Shown: piece by piece, positions 30,673 through 40,759 of the stretch
Layout: each line of letters starts with the position of its first letter
How positions within the stretch are numbered: the first letter of the stretch is position 1
Assembly: GCF_007860125.1 (NCBI RefSeq)
Contig: NZ_SJPW01000002.1
Span: forward strand, 62,001-126,000
DNA: 64,000 nt
DNA from: Rubripirellula tenax
Lineage (GTDB): Bacteria; Planctomycetota; Planctomycetia; Pirellulales; Pirellulaceae
Direction of reading: 5' to 3'
Position numbers and translations under genes: made by a program
Notes under the pieces: generated by a model
The model's input: only the letters and a program-made list of their open reading frames with translations
What the model was told of the DNA's origin: nothing
Databases searched by the model: none

Positions 30673-32442
30673 ATGGGACCGTTTACTTTCGACAAAGCCG
30701 TCGGCGTACTTGCCGCTTCGATCTTTCTGATTGCACTCCATTCAGCAGCGGACGCGGACGAAGTCGCCACCAAGCCGAACGTTTTGTTCATTGCTGTGGA
30801 TGACTTGAATGACTGGATCGGTTGCCTGGGCGGACATCCGCAAACGATCACTCCCAATTTTGATCGGCTCGCGGCCAGCGGCGTGCTGTTCACCAATGCA
30901 CACTGCGCCGCGCCGGCTTGTAACCCCTGCCGATCGGCGATCTTTACCGGGCGAGCGCCCAACGTTTCGGGCATGTACGACAATCGTCAACAAATGCGAG
31001 AAGTCATGCCAGATGACGTTTTGATTCCCACCTACTTTCACGATCATGGGTACCACAGCGCGGGTTCGGGAAAGTTGCTGCACTACTTTATCGATGGCGA
31101 TTCGTGGGACGATTACTTCCCCGATCGACAAACCGAGAATCCGTTGCCAACGACGTTCTATCCTGAAAAACGCCCGGTCAATCTGAGTCGCGGTGGTCCG
31201 TGGCAGTATGTCGAAACCGATTGGGCGCCACTGGATGTGACCGATGAACAATTCGGCGGCGATTGGTCGGTCAGCCAATGGATCGGCGATCAACTTGGGA
31301 AGAAACACGACAAGCCGTTCTTCCTAAGCTGCGGTTTGTATCGACCTCACGAGCCATGGTTCGTTCCGAAGAAATACTTCGAGCCGTTTCCTTTGGAATC
31401 GATTGAGTTGCCGCCAGGCTATTTGGCAAACGATCTCGATGATGTTCCCATGGCGGGCGTGCGTGCGGCGAAAAACCGTTATTTCGCCCACATACAAGAT
31501 CAGGGCCAATGGCGCCGCGGGATTCAAGGTTACTTGGCATCGATTCATTTTGCCGACGCGATGCTCGGCCGCGTGCTGGATGCATTGGAATCGGGACCCA
31601 ACGCGGATAACACGATCGTTGTTCTTTGGTCGGACCATGGTTGGCAGTTGGGTGAAAAAGAACACTGGCAAAAGTACACCGGATGGCGAGCCGTGACGCG
31701 AGTGCCGTTGATGGTTCGTATTCCTGCCTCGGTTTCGCCGGCGGTCAGCGAAGGTACGGTTCCAGGCACGGTTTGCGATGCACCGGTCAACACGCTCAGC
31801 CTCTATCCGACACTGATCGAACTCTGCGGCCTGCCAGCGAAACCGGAATGTGACGGACCGAGTATCGTGCCGCTGCTTCGTGACGCGAAGGCGGCCTGGC
31901 CCCATTCATCCGTAACATTCTTGGCCGCGCCCGGTTCGTTCAGCGTCAGCGGGAAAACGCATCGCTACATTCACTATGCCGACGGTGGCGAAGAATTGTA
32001 CGACGTGAAGGCGGATCCCTTCGAGTGGCATAACTTGGCCAACGATCCGAGTCACAATCCGGACACGGTCAATCAGCTTGCGCATCTGCGCGGTGCCGCA
32101 CCCGATTCGTTTGCAAAGCGAGTCGAACCGTCGGTCGACTCGCTGGTGGAATTGACGTGGCATGCCGTGAAGGACGGCGTGGCGCCGCCATCGAAACCGG
32201 ATGGGAATCCCTTTCCGGTTCACTTTCGTAACTCGCGTTCATCCGAAATCGAATTGTTTTGGATGGACACGAATGGGAAGCCTCGCTCCTACGGCAAGAT
32301 CGAGCCACAAGGCACAAAAACCCAATCGACTCGGCCGGGGGCTGTTTGGATGGTTCAAGACGTCCTTACGCAATCGCCGCTGGGGCACTTCGTCGTCGAC
32401 GATCGAACGGCAAAAGCCGTGATTCCCGACGGCACGGAGTAA
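30673..32442 (+). CDS. Secreted sulfatase, iduronate-2-sulfatase-like, with CNPCR motif
   Basis: 589 residues from the ATG at 30673, two bases after the preceding stop (TTG at 30667 is less likely). A signal peptide covers about 1-28. The metal motif FIAVDDLNDWIG and the site C83-N-P-C86-R87 are followed by FTGRAPNVSG. The FGE minimum C-x-P-x-R is met, but serine at position 86 is replaced by cysteine. LSCGLYRPHEPWFVPKKYF and LWSDHGWQLGEKEHWQKYT match iduronate-2-sulfatase-like enzymes. The C-terminal 130 residues extend past the usual domain into a beta-rich part of unknown role. Confidence 0.9.
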   Translation: MGPFTFDKAVGVLAASIFLIALHSAADADEVATKPNVLFIAVDDLNDWIGCLGGHPQTITPNFDRLAASGVLFTNAHCAAPACNPCRSAIFTGRAPNVSGMYDNRQQMREVMPDDVLIPTYFHDHGYHSAGSGKLLHYFIDGDSWDDYFPDRQTENPLPTTFYPEKRPVNLSRGGPWQYVETDWAPLDVTDEQFGGDWSVSQWIGDQLGKKHDKPFFLSCGLYRPHEPWFVPKKYFEPFPLESIELPPGYLANDLDDVPMAGVRAAKNRYFAHIQDQGQWRRGIQGYLASIHFADAMLGRVLDALESGPNADNTIVVLWSDHGWQLGEKEHWQKYTGWRAVTRVPLMVRIPASVSPAVSEGTVPGTVCDAPVNTLSLYPTLIELCGLPAKPECDGPSIVPLLRDAKAAWPHSSVTFLAAPGSFSVSGKTHRYIHYADGGEELYDVKADPFEWHNLANDPSHNPDTVNQLAHLRGAAPDSFAKRVEPSVDSLVELTWHAVKDGVAPPSKPDGNPFPVHFRNSRSSEIELFWMDTNGKPRSYGKIEPQGTKTQSTRPGAVWMVQDVLTQSPLGHFVVDDRTAKAVIPDGTE

Positions 32443-32653
32443 ATACGGCGTTGGCGGACTAAAAAACTGACGCAACGCTTGCGTCGTTGGATCGCCGGTT
32501 TTACCCGCCGATCACCGAAGTCACACTCTCGCCAAGCAAACTGAAGAGTCAACCTGATCCACCCTTCTTGCCTAGGGTGCTTGTCTTGCCGGGCCAGTTG
32601 TGACAAACCAATGGCTCTTGTGCCGCGTTTTCGGCGGCGATCAACAGGGCTAA

Positions 32654-35600
32654 ATGGGAAAATCAGCGATGAAACGGCGCATGCGGCTGCTTCGAGAGTC
32701 ACTCGTTCGTCAAATCTGGGCGAATTCGACGCCACCGAGCGCCCGGTTTCGGCCACGATTCGAAGCACTCGAAGACCGCCGTTTGTTGGTCGCCGCGACG
32801 GACTTGGCTGACATCACCGGCCGCGTTTTCGCTGACTTCTCGGGCAACGGATTTGATGCGGGCGAGCAAGTCGTGGGTGCGTCGTTGACCGTTTATCGCG
32901 ACGACGGCGACAGCGTCTTTGAACCGGGCGCGGGCGACGTGGAAGTCCAATCGGCGACGACCGATGCGAACGGCAACTACACGTTCACGCGTTTGACGGC
33001 CGGCAACTACTTCGTCTTGCAGCCCGCGCAAACGGTCTCGGGACGAAGCCTCTCACGATCGGTTTCGCCGCTGATCACGGTGACGGCGGAAGACGTCAAA
33101 GGCCGTATCACCACGAACATCGACTCCTTTGACCAAACCGTCCAAGTGGCGCGCGATGAAACCGCCGGCGATGGCCCCGTCATCGCGATCGCAGTCACGC
33201 CAACGGCCGAGGCCATCGGTGGCGAACGCGAATTGATCGTGGAAAAGACCAGCGTCAACGGTGCGGTTCAATTGAGTATCGATGATCCGCTGTTGCCGAA
33301 CCAATTGAGTTTCGATTCGGTGGCGACCGGCCAAGGTCCGCGGCGGATCGTTTGGGACGGGCCGGACAACGACGCGGCGGTCATTGATGACACCGGACTG
33401 GGCGGCATCAACCTGACCACGAACGCGGCCGGGGTTCAGTTTCAAATTCGCGCCGACTTGGCGGGCGGCACGGCAACGATTCGTGTCTACAGCAGCGACG
33501 GCGCCGACGGAACCGCGAATCGATTCAGCACGACGACGCTTCCGATACCTGCAACGTCGGGCGGATTTTTGTCAGCCGAGTTCATTCCGTTTTCTCAGTT
33601 CACCGCCGGCGGCAGCGGTGGCGGCGCGGACTTCGCAAGTGTCGGCGCGATCGAGTTGGAAATCAACGGCGCGGCCGACGTCAACGGTGCGGCCGAAGTG
33701 ATCGGCGCGGTCGGGACCATCATCAAAACGGCACCCGACTTTGCTAACTTTGAACAAGCCGACCTGAGTTTGACCAAGACCGTCGACGATGCTTCGCCCA
33801 ATTTGAATCAAGAAGTCGTCTACACCATCACGGTCACCAACGCGGGTCCGTCAACCGCCACCGGCGTCGTCGTGACGGACATGTTGCCCACCGGAGTCAC
33901 GTTCGTCCGGTCGTCGACCGCCACCGGCGGCTACGACCAAACCAACGGGTTGTGGACCATCGGATCGGTCGCAATGGGGACTCCGGTGACCCTTGCGATC
34001 ACCGGCCGGGTTACCACCGTCGGACCGAAAACGAACACCGCCCAGGTGACGGCCTCGAACGTCTTCGACCCGGACAGCACCCCCAACAACAACATCGACG
34101 CCGAGGATGACCAAGCATCCATCGCCGTGTCGGCCGAAACGATCGACTTGTCTTTGACCAAAACGATTAGCAACGCGGCTCCGAATGTCGGCGAAACGGT
34201 CGTCTTCACGGTCGAAGTGTTCAACGATGGCCCCAGCGTCGCGACAGGGGTTTCGATCCGTGACGTTCTGCCCGCCGGGTTAACGTTGGTGACGGCGACT
34301 CCCACGCGGGGTAACTACAACACGACGACAGGGATCTGGACGATTCCGACGATCGCAGACAACGAACGGCTGACGCTTGCCCTTTCCGCCGTGGTCAATC
34401 AAACCGGCACGATCACCAACACGGCCGAAGTCACTGCGGCCGATCAATCCGACATCGACAGCTCGCCGAACAACAGCGTGGCAAGCGAAGATGATCAAGC
34501 ATCAGTCACTTTGACCACTCCAATCGCCGATCTGCGGCTGACCAAAACCGTCGACAATGCTCGGCCCAACGTCGGTGACGAAATCGCGTTCACAGTTATC
34601 GTCAACAACGTGGGACCCGACGCGGCCACAGGAGTGGTGGTGACGGATTTGTTGCCGTTGGGCTTCACATCGATCAGCTCGATCGTCAACGCCGGTACCT
34701 ATGACGATGCGACTGGTCGCTGGACGATCGGAAACGTTGCCATCGCCGATACGCCGACGTTGACGATTCGCGCGCGAGTCAACTCGTCCGCGGCAACCAC
34801 AAACACGGCGCAGATCACGGCGGCGGACCAATTCGATCCCAACAGCACGCCGAACAACAACGTCGCGACCGAAGACGATCAGGCATCGGTGACGGTCGAT
34901 CCACCGTCGATCGACTTGTCGCTGACCAAAACGATTGACGTTCAACGTCCCAACGTGGGCGATGAAGTCGTCTATACCGTCACGCTGACCAATTCGGGCG
35001 ACGACCAGGCGACCGGCGTCGTGGTCCGCGACGTGCTTCCCGCCGGAGTGACGTTGATCGCCGCGACCGAGAGCGCTGGCATCTACACACCCGCCAATGG
35101 GAATTGGTCCGTCGCCACACTGGATCGCAATGCGTCGGCAACGTTGTCGCTGCGTGTGCGAGTCGATTCGGCAGCGGCGACCAACACGGCGGAAGTGATC
35201 GTTGCGAACGAGTTCGATTCCGATAGCACGCCCGGCAACAACGTGCCCGCCGAAGATGATCAAGCCACGGTCGGGTTTTCGCTTGCCAGTTCCGATCTGT
35301 CGCTGACCAAGACGGTCAACAACGCGTCGCCGAACATTGGCGAGGACGTGACGTTTACGGTCGTTGTTTCCAATGCTGGACCCGACACGGCAACGGGCGT
35401 GCAAGTCCGCGACGTATTGCCAGCGGGAACCACGTTCGTTTCGTCGAATCCGTCGGTCGGCAGCTACGATCAAACGACCGGGTTGTGGGCGGTTCCTTCG
35501 ATTGCTTTGGGCACATCGGCGACGCTCACAATCACGGCAACTGCCACCACGAACACGGTCACGACGAACACGGCTGAAATCATCGCCACCGATCAATCGG

Positions 35601-38398
35601 ACCCCGACTCGACGCCCGGCAACGGCGCCGCCGGCGAAGACGACATCGCGTCCACATCGATCCAAGGGCAACAGGTTGACTTATCGCTGACCAAGACGAT
35701 CAGCAATCCGCGGCCGAACGTCGGGGATGAAGTCACGTTCGTCATCACGGTCACCAACGCGGGTCCTAACGAAGCCACCGGCGTCAACGTGACCGATCGT
35801 TTGCCGGCTGGACTGACGCTGCTTCGCGCGACGCCCAGCCAAGGCAGTTTCAACACGACCAATCGTGTTTGGACCGTCGGAACCGTGTCGACGACTGAGT
35901 CGCCGTCGATTGAATTGGTGGCCCGGGTTGATCAAGTCGTGACCGACGCGATCAACGTGGCCGAGATTACCGCCGCCGTCCAACCGGACGTCGATTCGAC
36001 TCCCGGTAACGACGTTGCTACCGAAGACGATCAAGCATCTGTCACGTTCAGCACTCCCGTCGCCGACCTGTCACTGGTCAAATCGGTCAGCAACGATTCG
36101 CCGAACGTGGGCGACGTGATCACGTTCCAGGTTCTGGTCACCAACGACGGCCCGCAAGCGGCCTCGGGCGTGCAAGTCACGGATCTATTGCCAGCGGGTT
36201 TGCAGTTCAATTCGACCACGTTGAGCGAGGGAACTTACGACGCGACCACCGGTATTTGGGACATCGGTTCGATCCCCATCGGCGGCACCGTCACCCTCGG
36301 CATCAATGCTACCGTGACGACGCAAGGTGCAAAGACGAACACGGCGCGGATCACCGCGGCCGGTCAGTTCGACCCCGACTCGACACCCGGCAACAACGTC
36401 GAAACCGAAGACGATCAAGACTCTGTCACGGTCACGCCGCCAGTCGTCGATTTGTCGCTAGAGAAAACGGTGTCCGAAAGTCGCCCACGGTTGGGGGATG
36501 CCGTCACGTTCACGATCACGACTCGCAATGCCGGTCCCTCCGACGCCACCGGCGTCGTGGTGACCGACGTGTTGCCCGATGGGTTCACATTCGTTGACAG
36601 CACGCCGTCGACGGGCAACTACAACGCGACCACTGGTCGCTGGAACGTCGGCGATCTAGCTTCGGGCACATCGGCGACGTTGCAGTTGATCGCAACGGTC
36701 AATCGTTTCGACACGCTGACCAACATCGCCGAGATCACGTCAACGGGGCAGTTTGATTCCGATAGCACGCCGGGCAACGGCGATGTCAGCGAAGACGACT
36801 ACGCCGCCGTTTCGGTCACACCCGCTAGCGCCGACTTGTCGCTAACAAAAACCACGGACAACGTGACGCCCAACGTTGGCGACGACGTGACTTTCACGCT
36901 GACGATTGCCAACGCGGGTCCCGATACGACGACGGGGGTAACCGTGCGAGATGTTTTGCCGGCCGGCTTGAACTTTGTTTCTTCATCGCCCAGCGTCGGT
37001 ACCTACAACGCGGCAACGGGCATCTGGTCGATCGATTCACTGGCCAGCGGTGCAACGTCGCGTCTGGAGATTCGGGCTACCGTTGATGCGCAAACGGATC
37101 GCACAAATACGGCCGAGATCATCACCAGCAATCAGTTCGATCCCGACAGCACGCCGGGCAATGGTGTCGTGGGCGAAGATGATCAAGCAAGCGTCTCGCT
37201 GACGCCACAGTTGGTCGACTTGGCGCTGATGAAAGTCATCGACGACGCGACTCCCAACGTAGGCGATTCGATCGCGTACACGCTGACGCTTTCCAATGCC
37301 GGTCCGTCCGCTGCAACGGGTGTCGCGGTGACCGATCGGTTGCCCGATGGATTGACGTTTGCGGATTTCGTGGCCAGCCAAGGCAGTTACAACTCGGCAA
37401 GCGGCGTGTGGAACGTCGGATCGGTTGCCACCGGCGTCACGCCCACACTGACCATCAACGCGACCGTTGGCAACACACGCGGCGTGACCAACACGGCCGA
37501 GATCACCGCCTCGGATCAAGTCGACCGGGACAGCACACCCGGAAACGGCGTGGCCGGCGAAGACGATCAGGCGACCGCGACATTCACAACGCAGGTCGCC
37601 GATTTGTCGCTGACCAAGTCCGTCAATAATCCTTCGCCGACGCAAGATGAAGTGATCAGCTTCACGTTGACGCTCGCCAACGCCGGACCCAACATCGCGA
37701 CCAATGTCAGCGTCAAGGATTTGCTGCCGACGGGGCTGACTTTTGTTTCGGCAAACCCATCGGTGGGAGCCTATGATTCCGTCACGGGTTTCTGGGCGAT
37801 TCCCAATGTTCCGTCCGCTTCGGCAGTCACGATCCAAATCGATGCTCGCGCGACATCACCGATGCCATCGACTAACGTGGCCGAGGTCATGGCCGTCCGC
37901 CAGTTCGATCCGGACAGCACGCCCGGCAACGCAGTGGCCGGTGAAGACGACATCGCAAGCGTGCAAGTCTCGCCCGTCGTCATCGACCTGAACGTGCGAG
38001 CCACGGTCGATAACGAAGAACCGGTCGAAGGCGATGAAATCGAGTTGTCGTTCTTCACCGACAACAGCGGCAACACGGCGGCAACGGGTGTGGTCACATC
38101 GGTGGTCATTCCCGCCGGCTTGACAATCGTCTCGGCAACACCAAGCGTCGGCACCTACGACGCGGCGACCGGCCGTTGGGAGATCGGAACACTCGGTCTG
38201 GGCCAAACCGCATCACTGGTCGTCCGCGCGGTGGTCGACACGCGAGGTTTCAAGACGATTCCGGTTCAAGTCATCGAAGCGGACCAGTTCGACCTCGACA
38301 GCACGCCGGGCAACAACGTGCCCGGCGAAGATGACCAAACCGATCTCGAAATCCGTGGACCAAGATTGCTGTCGAAGCGATTGTTCTTGGCGCGTTAG
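32654..38398 (+). CDS. Giant surface protein with 12 tandem DUF11 repeats
   Basis: 1914 residues. The N-terminus is basic and has FEALEDRRLLVAA, the planctomycete LExR-x-LL-type motif. Residues about 50-130 are an SdrD B-like domain (ITGRVFADFSGNGFDAGEQ). A beta-sandwich of about 200 residues follows. From residue 369 there are 12 repeats of about 128 residues (384 bp), each starting like ADLSLTKTVDNASPNVGDEV, then NAGPDTATGVVVTDVLPAG and ending in a FDPDSTPGNN-EDDQASV linker; the twelfth is clearly diverged (IDLNVRATVDNEEPVEGDEI). DUF11 repeats form Ig-like stalks in surface adhesins. No C-terminal anchor is seen; the protein ends in a basic segment. Confidence 0.92.
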   Translation: MGKSAMKRRMRLLRESLVRQIWANSTPPSARFRPRFEALEDRRLLVAATDLADITGRVFADFSGNGFDAGEQVVGASLTVYRDDGDSVFEPGAGDVEVQSATTDANGNYTFTRLTAGNYFVLQPAQTVSGRSLSRSVSPLITVTAEDVKGRITTNIDSFDQTVQVARDETAGDGPVIAIAVTPTAEAIGGERELIVEKTSVNGAVQLSIDDPLLPNQLSFDSVATGQGPRRIVWDGPDNDAAVIDDTGLGGINLTTNAAGVQFQIRADLAGGTATIRVYSSDGADGTANRFSTTTLPIPATSGGFLSAEFIPFSQFTAGGSGGGADFASVGAIELEINGAADVNGAAEVIGAVGTIIKTAPDFANFEQADLSLTKTVDDASPNLNQEVVYTITVTNAGPSTATGVVVTDMLPTGVTFVRSSTATGGYDQTNGLWTIGSVAMGTPVTLAITGRVTTVGPKTNTAQVTASNVFDPDSTPNNNIDAEDDQASIAVSAETIDLSLTKTISNAAPNVGETVVFTVEVFNDGPSVATGVSIRDVLPAGLTLVTATPTRGNYNTTTGIWTIPTIADNERLTLALSAVVNQTGTITNTAEVTAADQSDIDSSPNNSVASEDDQASVTLTTPIADLRLTKTVDNARPNVGDEIAFTVIVNNVGPDAATGVVVTDLLPLGFTSISSIVNAGTYDDATGRWTIGNVAIADTPTLTIRARVNSSAATTNTAQITAADQFDPNSTPNNNVATEDDQASVTVDPPSIDLSLTKTIDVQRPNVGDEVVYTVTLTNSGDDQATGVVVRDVLPAGVTLIAATESAGIYTPANGNWSVATLDRNASATLSLRVRVDSAAATNTAEVIVANEFDSDSTPGNNVPAEDDQATVGFSLASSDLSLTKTVNNASPNIGEDVTFTVVVSNAGPDTATGVQVRDVLPAGTTFVSSNPSVGSYDQTTGLWAVPSIALGTSATLTITATATTNTVTTNTAEIIATDQSDPDSTPGNGAAGEDDIASTSIQGQQVDLSLTKTISNPRPNVGDEVTFVITVTNAGPNEATGVNVTDRLPAGLTLLRATPSQGSFNTTNRVWTVGTVSTTESPSIELVARVDQVVTDAINVAEITAAVQPDVDSTPGNDVATEDDQASVTFSTPVADLSLVKSVSNDSPNVGDVITFQVLVTNDGPQAASGVQVTDLLPAGLQFNSTTLSEGTYDATTGIWDIGSIPIGGTVTLGINATVTTQGAKTNTARITAAGQFDPDSTPGNNVETEDDQDSVTVTPPVVDLSLEKTVSESRPRLGDAVTFTITTRNAGPSDATGVVVTDVLPDGFTFVDSTPSTGNYNATTGRWNVGDLASGTSATLQLIATVNRFDTLTNIAEITSTGQFDSDSTPGNGDVSEDDYAAVSVTPASADLSLTKTTDNVTPNVGDDVTFTLTIANAGPDTTTGVTVRDVLPAGLNFVSSSPSVGTYNAATGIWSIDSLASGATSRLEIRATVDAQTDRTNTAEIITSNQFDPDSTPGNGVVGEDDQASVSLTPQLVDLALMKVIDDATPNVGDSIAYTLTLSNAGPSAATGVAVTDRLPDGLTFADFVASQGSYNSASGVWNVGSVATGVTPTLTINATVGNTRGVTNTAEITASDQVDRDSTPGNGVAGEDDQATATFTTQVADLSLTKSVNNPSPTQDEVISFTLTLANAGPNIATNVSVKDLLPTGLTFVSANPSVGAYDSVTGFWAIPNVPSASAVTIQIDARATSPMPSTNVAEVMAVRQFDPDSTPGNAVAGEDDIASVQVSPVVIDLNVRATVDNEEPVEGDEIELSFFTDNSGNTAATGVVTSVVIPAGLTIVSATPSVGTYDAATGRWEIGTLGLGQTASLVVRAVVDTRGFKTIPVQVIEADQFDLDSTPGNNVPGEDDQTDLEIRGPRLLSKRLFLAR

Positions 38399-38449
38399 GG
38401 CTCCCAATTCTCAACGCGAGACAATTGGCGAGCGCCGGGTTGAAACTGG

Positions 38450-39481
38450 CTAAGCGTTGGTCACCACGTCGGCCGAATCGGCGACGTTGACCCAGACGTG
38501 AACGTGCGGCGCACCTCGATAGTGCCACACGAACGACGGGCCTTCCAATCGCCAGTTGTCCCAAACGCCGTCCTTGCCCAAATCGTTATCTGTATAGAAC
38601 GACAACTTACAAGCGTCCAAACCGCCTTGGGTCTTCAAGCACTGCATCGCTTCGTCTTGATCGGACGGACGATACATTTCGACAAGCGTGCCAAGCACTT
38701 TCTGCAGGTGCTCGCGTTGGTCCGATGACATGTCCGACACCGGCAATCCCGTGATGTCGTTGCTGACGCCCCGAAAGCCGACCGATTGTTCGCGCGGCGT
38801 CTTTGCGACGAGCGACTGTTTCTGTTGGCGACCATCCAGCATCTTGTACAAGTCGTTCGCGGCGACCGCTTGATGCCAAAACACGTTGTCCGTGTGATTG
38901 GGGTTTTCGTTGAACTCGGGGGCGTGGCCGTAAAACACGGGGCCACCAAACGCGACGTGATCGGCCGAGTTTCCGTCACAGCGAATCGTCATGTGCCGAC
39001 CGGTGATGACCAACTCGAATTTCTCGCCCGAGCCGTCGGGCGTTGGCTTGCCGAAGATCGCAATCGATTGTTCGTTACCGAAACCGCCGGCGTCATCTTC
39101 GAGCTGTTTGTAATACCGATCGTGCCAATCGGGGTGGATGATCGACTTGAAGACTTGTTCGATCAAGTCCCGTTGTTGGTCGCTGTAGAAGTCGTCGTTG
39201 ATTTCCGGTTCGGTGATATTCCAATTGGCAGACACAAACGTTCTTAGCAAGCCACGTTTCTTGTCGACGTGGTCCCAATCGAAACAGACTTCTTTCTTCT
39301 GTTTGTCATCCAGCGTCTGAAAGAGTTGGCCGATCAAGGTTTCGGCGCTGGTCGATGTGACTGTCGAATCGGCACGCAGTGGCAGGTTCGACAGTCCGCC
39401 GCCCACTAGCGAACCGGCGGCGATGGTGGCAGCGCTGCCTTCCAGAAATGTGCGTCGGTTGATTGATTTCGATGGACTCAT
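38450..39481 (-). CDS. Tat-exported DUF3500-like protein
   Basis: 343 residues from the ATG at 39481, which puts the Tat motif NRRTFLEGSA close to the N-terminus; an in-frame start at 39643 would add 54 residues. The body has LIGQLFQTLDDKQKKEVCFD, FELVITGRHMTIRCDGN, FNENPNHTDNVFWHQA and LPVSDMSSDQREHLQKVLG, which recall DUF3500 proteins, and ends with a His-rich part (VWHYRGAPHVHVWVNV). His/Asp/Glu richness could mean a metal site. Catalytic function is unknown. It lies downstream of the glycosyltransferase gene on the same strand. Confidence 0.75.
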   Translation of the reverse strand: MSPSKSINRRTFLEGSAATIAAGSLVGGGLSNLPLRADSTVTSTSAETLIGQLFQTLDDKQKKEVCFDWDHVDKKRGLLRTFVSANWNITEPEINDDFYSDQQRDLIEQVFKSIIHPDWHDRYYKQLEDDAGGFGNEQSIAIFGKPTPDGSGEKFELVITGRHMTIRCDGNSADHVAFGGPVFYGHAPEFNENPNHTDNVFWHQAVAANDLYKMLDGRQQKQSLVAKTPREQSVGFRGVSNDITGLPVSDMSSDQREHLQKVLGTLVEMYRPSDQDEAMQCLKTQGGLDACKLSFYTDNDLGKDGVWDNWRLEGPSFVWHYRGAPHVHVWVNVADSADVVTNA

Positions 39482-39581
39482 GGCCAAACTGCTTTCGAAC
39501 GAGGTGAGACTGAACTGCGCTCCATCGTCGAATTGTACCCGACCGTCCGATGTCGGGACTGCAAAAATTGGGACTGCAAAA

Positions 39582-40172
39582 TCAAGAGAGTTCGATCGAT
39601 ACCGATCGGCTGGAATCGCTTTCCAGGTGATAGCGATCGCCATGTGGCCCGGCCAGAACCTGCAGATGGGGACGCCGTACCATTTGCAAACTGGATTGAT
39701 GCGACGTGTCCGTGCGGGCGATGACCTGGCGGTCGGCGTGGGTACCGAATGCTCGCAAACGCCGGATCAACTCGGGCGACGCGGGTTCGGCTGCACTTTC
39801 GGCCCGGGCCGCGATCACGGTCGGGTCATCGCTCATTTTCAACAGCCGTCGAAGGTCATCGATTCGGAGATCGGCGTCGGATTCTTGAATGAAGATCAAG
39901 TCGCCGGTCGCACGTTCGAGGCCCGTCTGTCCGGCCGCCTCCATCCCACGAGGCCGCGGGTGCCGCATCACACGGACGCGTGAAAACCGTGTGCACAAAT
40001 TGTCCAAAATCCGGGGCGTCGCATCGCTGCTTCCGTCATCGACGATCACAATCTCGGCGCCACCGATTCCCAATTCCGCAAGTGCAACCAAAACTTTCTC
40101 CAGACGACGCTCGATCCGGTTCTGGCCGTTTCGTACCGGCAGCACGATCGAGAGTTTTGTGGATGAAGTCAT
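39582..40172 (-). CDS. Glycosyltransferase family 2, short
   Basis: 196 residues. The GT-A fold start LSIVLPVRNGQNRIERRLEK and the nucleotide-binding IVIVDDGSSDATP (residues 41-53) are clear; ESDADLRIDD follows where the DxD site is expected. The protein ends around 120 residues earlier than typical GT2 enzymes and lacks the acceptor-side motif and any membrane helix, so it may be truncated or a small variant. It would transfer sugar from a nucleotide donor; donor and acceptor cannot be told. It shares a divergent 180-bp region with hisI. Confidence 0.78.
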   Translation of the reverse strand: MTSSTKLSIVLPVRNGQNRIERRLEKVLVALAELGIGGAEIVIVDDGSSDATPRILDNLCTRFSRVRVMRHPRPRGMEAAGQTGLERATGDLIFIQESDADLRIDDLRRLLKMSDDPTVIAARAESAAEPASPELIRRLRAFGTHADRQVIARTDTSHQSSLQMVRRPHLQVLAGPHGDRYHLESDSSRSVSIELS

Positions 40173-40352
40173 GGCTGTAAGTCAAAGGCGGGGGATCAGG
40201 TCGGATCAGTGCAAACATCGTCTGGCTTGAGTCGATGCCGTGATCATCATCGCTCGGTTTTGGTTTGTGCCCGTCGTTCCGCTGGTAACGATTGCACCTA
40301 CAATACGACCCTCGTCTCCCTATACCGCACCTAACCCGACTGATCCGAACCG

Positions 40353-40754
40353 ATGGCATCGATCCCTGATTTTTCCAAAGGCCAACCGTGCGAAGGCACC
40401 TCCGGCGTCTTACCCGCGATCGCACAAGACGCGGCCAGTGGTCGCGTCTTGATGATGGCTTGGATGGATCAAGTTGCATTCGACGAAACTTTGTCGACCG
40501 GCCAAGCCGTGTACTTCAGCCGAAGTCGTGGCCGGCTTTGGCGGAAAGGCGAAACCAGCGGCCATCGTCAACGCGTCACCGAAATTCGCATCGATTGTGA
40601 TGCCGATGCGATCCTGTTGCAGGTCGAACAAGTCGGTGCCGCCTGCCACGAAGGCTACGCAAGTTGCTTCTTTCGCGTCGTCGGAAACGATGGCGGCGCG
40701 ACGATCGCCGACCAGCGATTGGTGGACCCCGCATCCGTGTACGGCAAAGCTTGA
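40353..40754 (+). CDS. hisI: HisI, phosphoribosyl-AMP cyclohydrolase
   Basis: 133 residues. Signatures are [25 protein letters not shown] at 55-59, WRKGETSGH at 63-71, the metal site DCDAD at 81-85, and [10 protein letters not shown] with the zinc cysteines. It opens the purine ring of phosphoribosyl-AMP in the third step of histidine synthesis. It stands alone, far from hisEG, and is not fused to HisE. It converges with the DUF1501 gene, with only 5 bp between the two stops. Confidence 0.95.
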   Translation: MASIPDFSKGQPCEGTSGVLPAIAQDAASGRVLMMAWMDQVAFDETLSTGQAVYFSRSRGRLWRKGETSGHRQRVTEIRIDCDADAILLQVEQVGAACHEGYASCFFRVVGNDGGATIADQRLVDPASVYGKA

Positions 40755-40759
40755 ATCGA

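Noticed and set aside
32469-32485. Hairpin GACGCAA-CGC-TTGCGTC after the second sulfatase
   Set aside because: No T-run follows on the plus strand; the adjacent A-run would suit only a minus-strand transcript, and no minus gene ends here.
34502-35671. 389-codon open frame antisense to the DUF11 protein
   Set aside because: It mirrors the repeat structure of the sense gene and carries no independent motif.
33758-38340. Regular 384-bp repetition resembling a giant direct-repeat array
   Set aside because: It is explained by DUF11 protein repeats; the period is far longer than CRISPR units and the DNA repeats are diverged.
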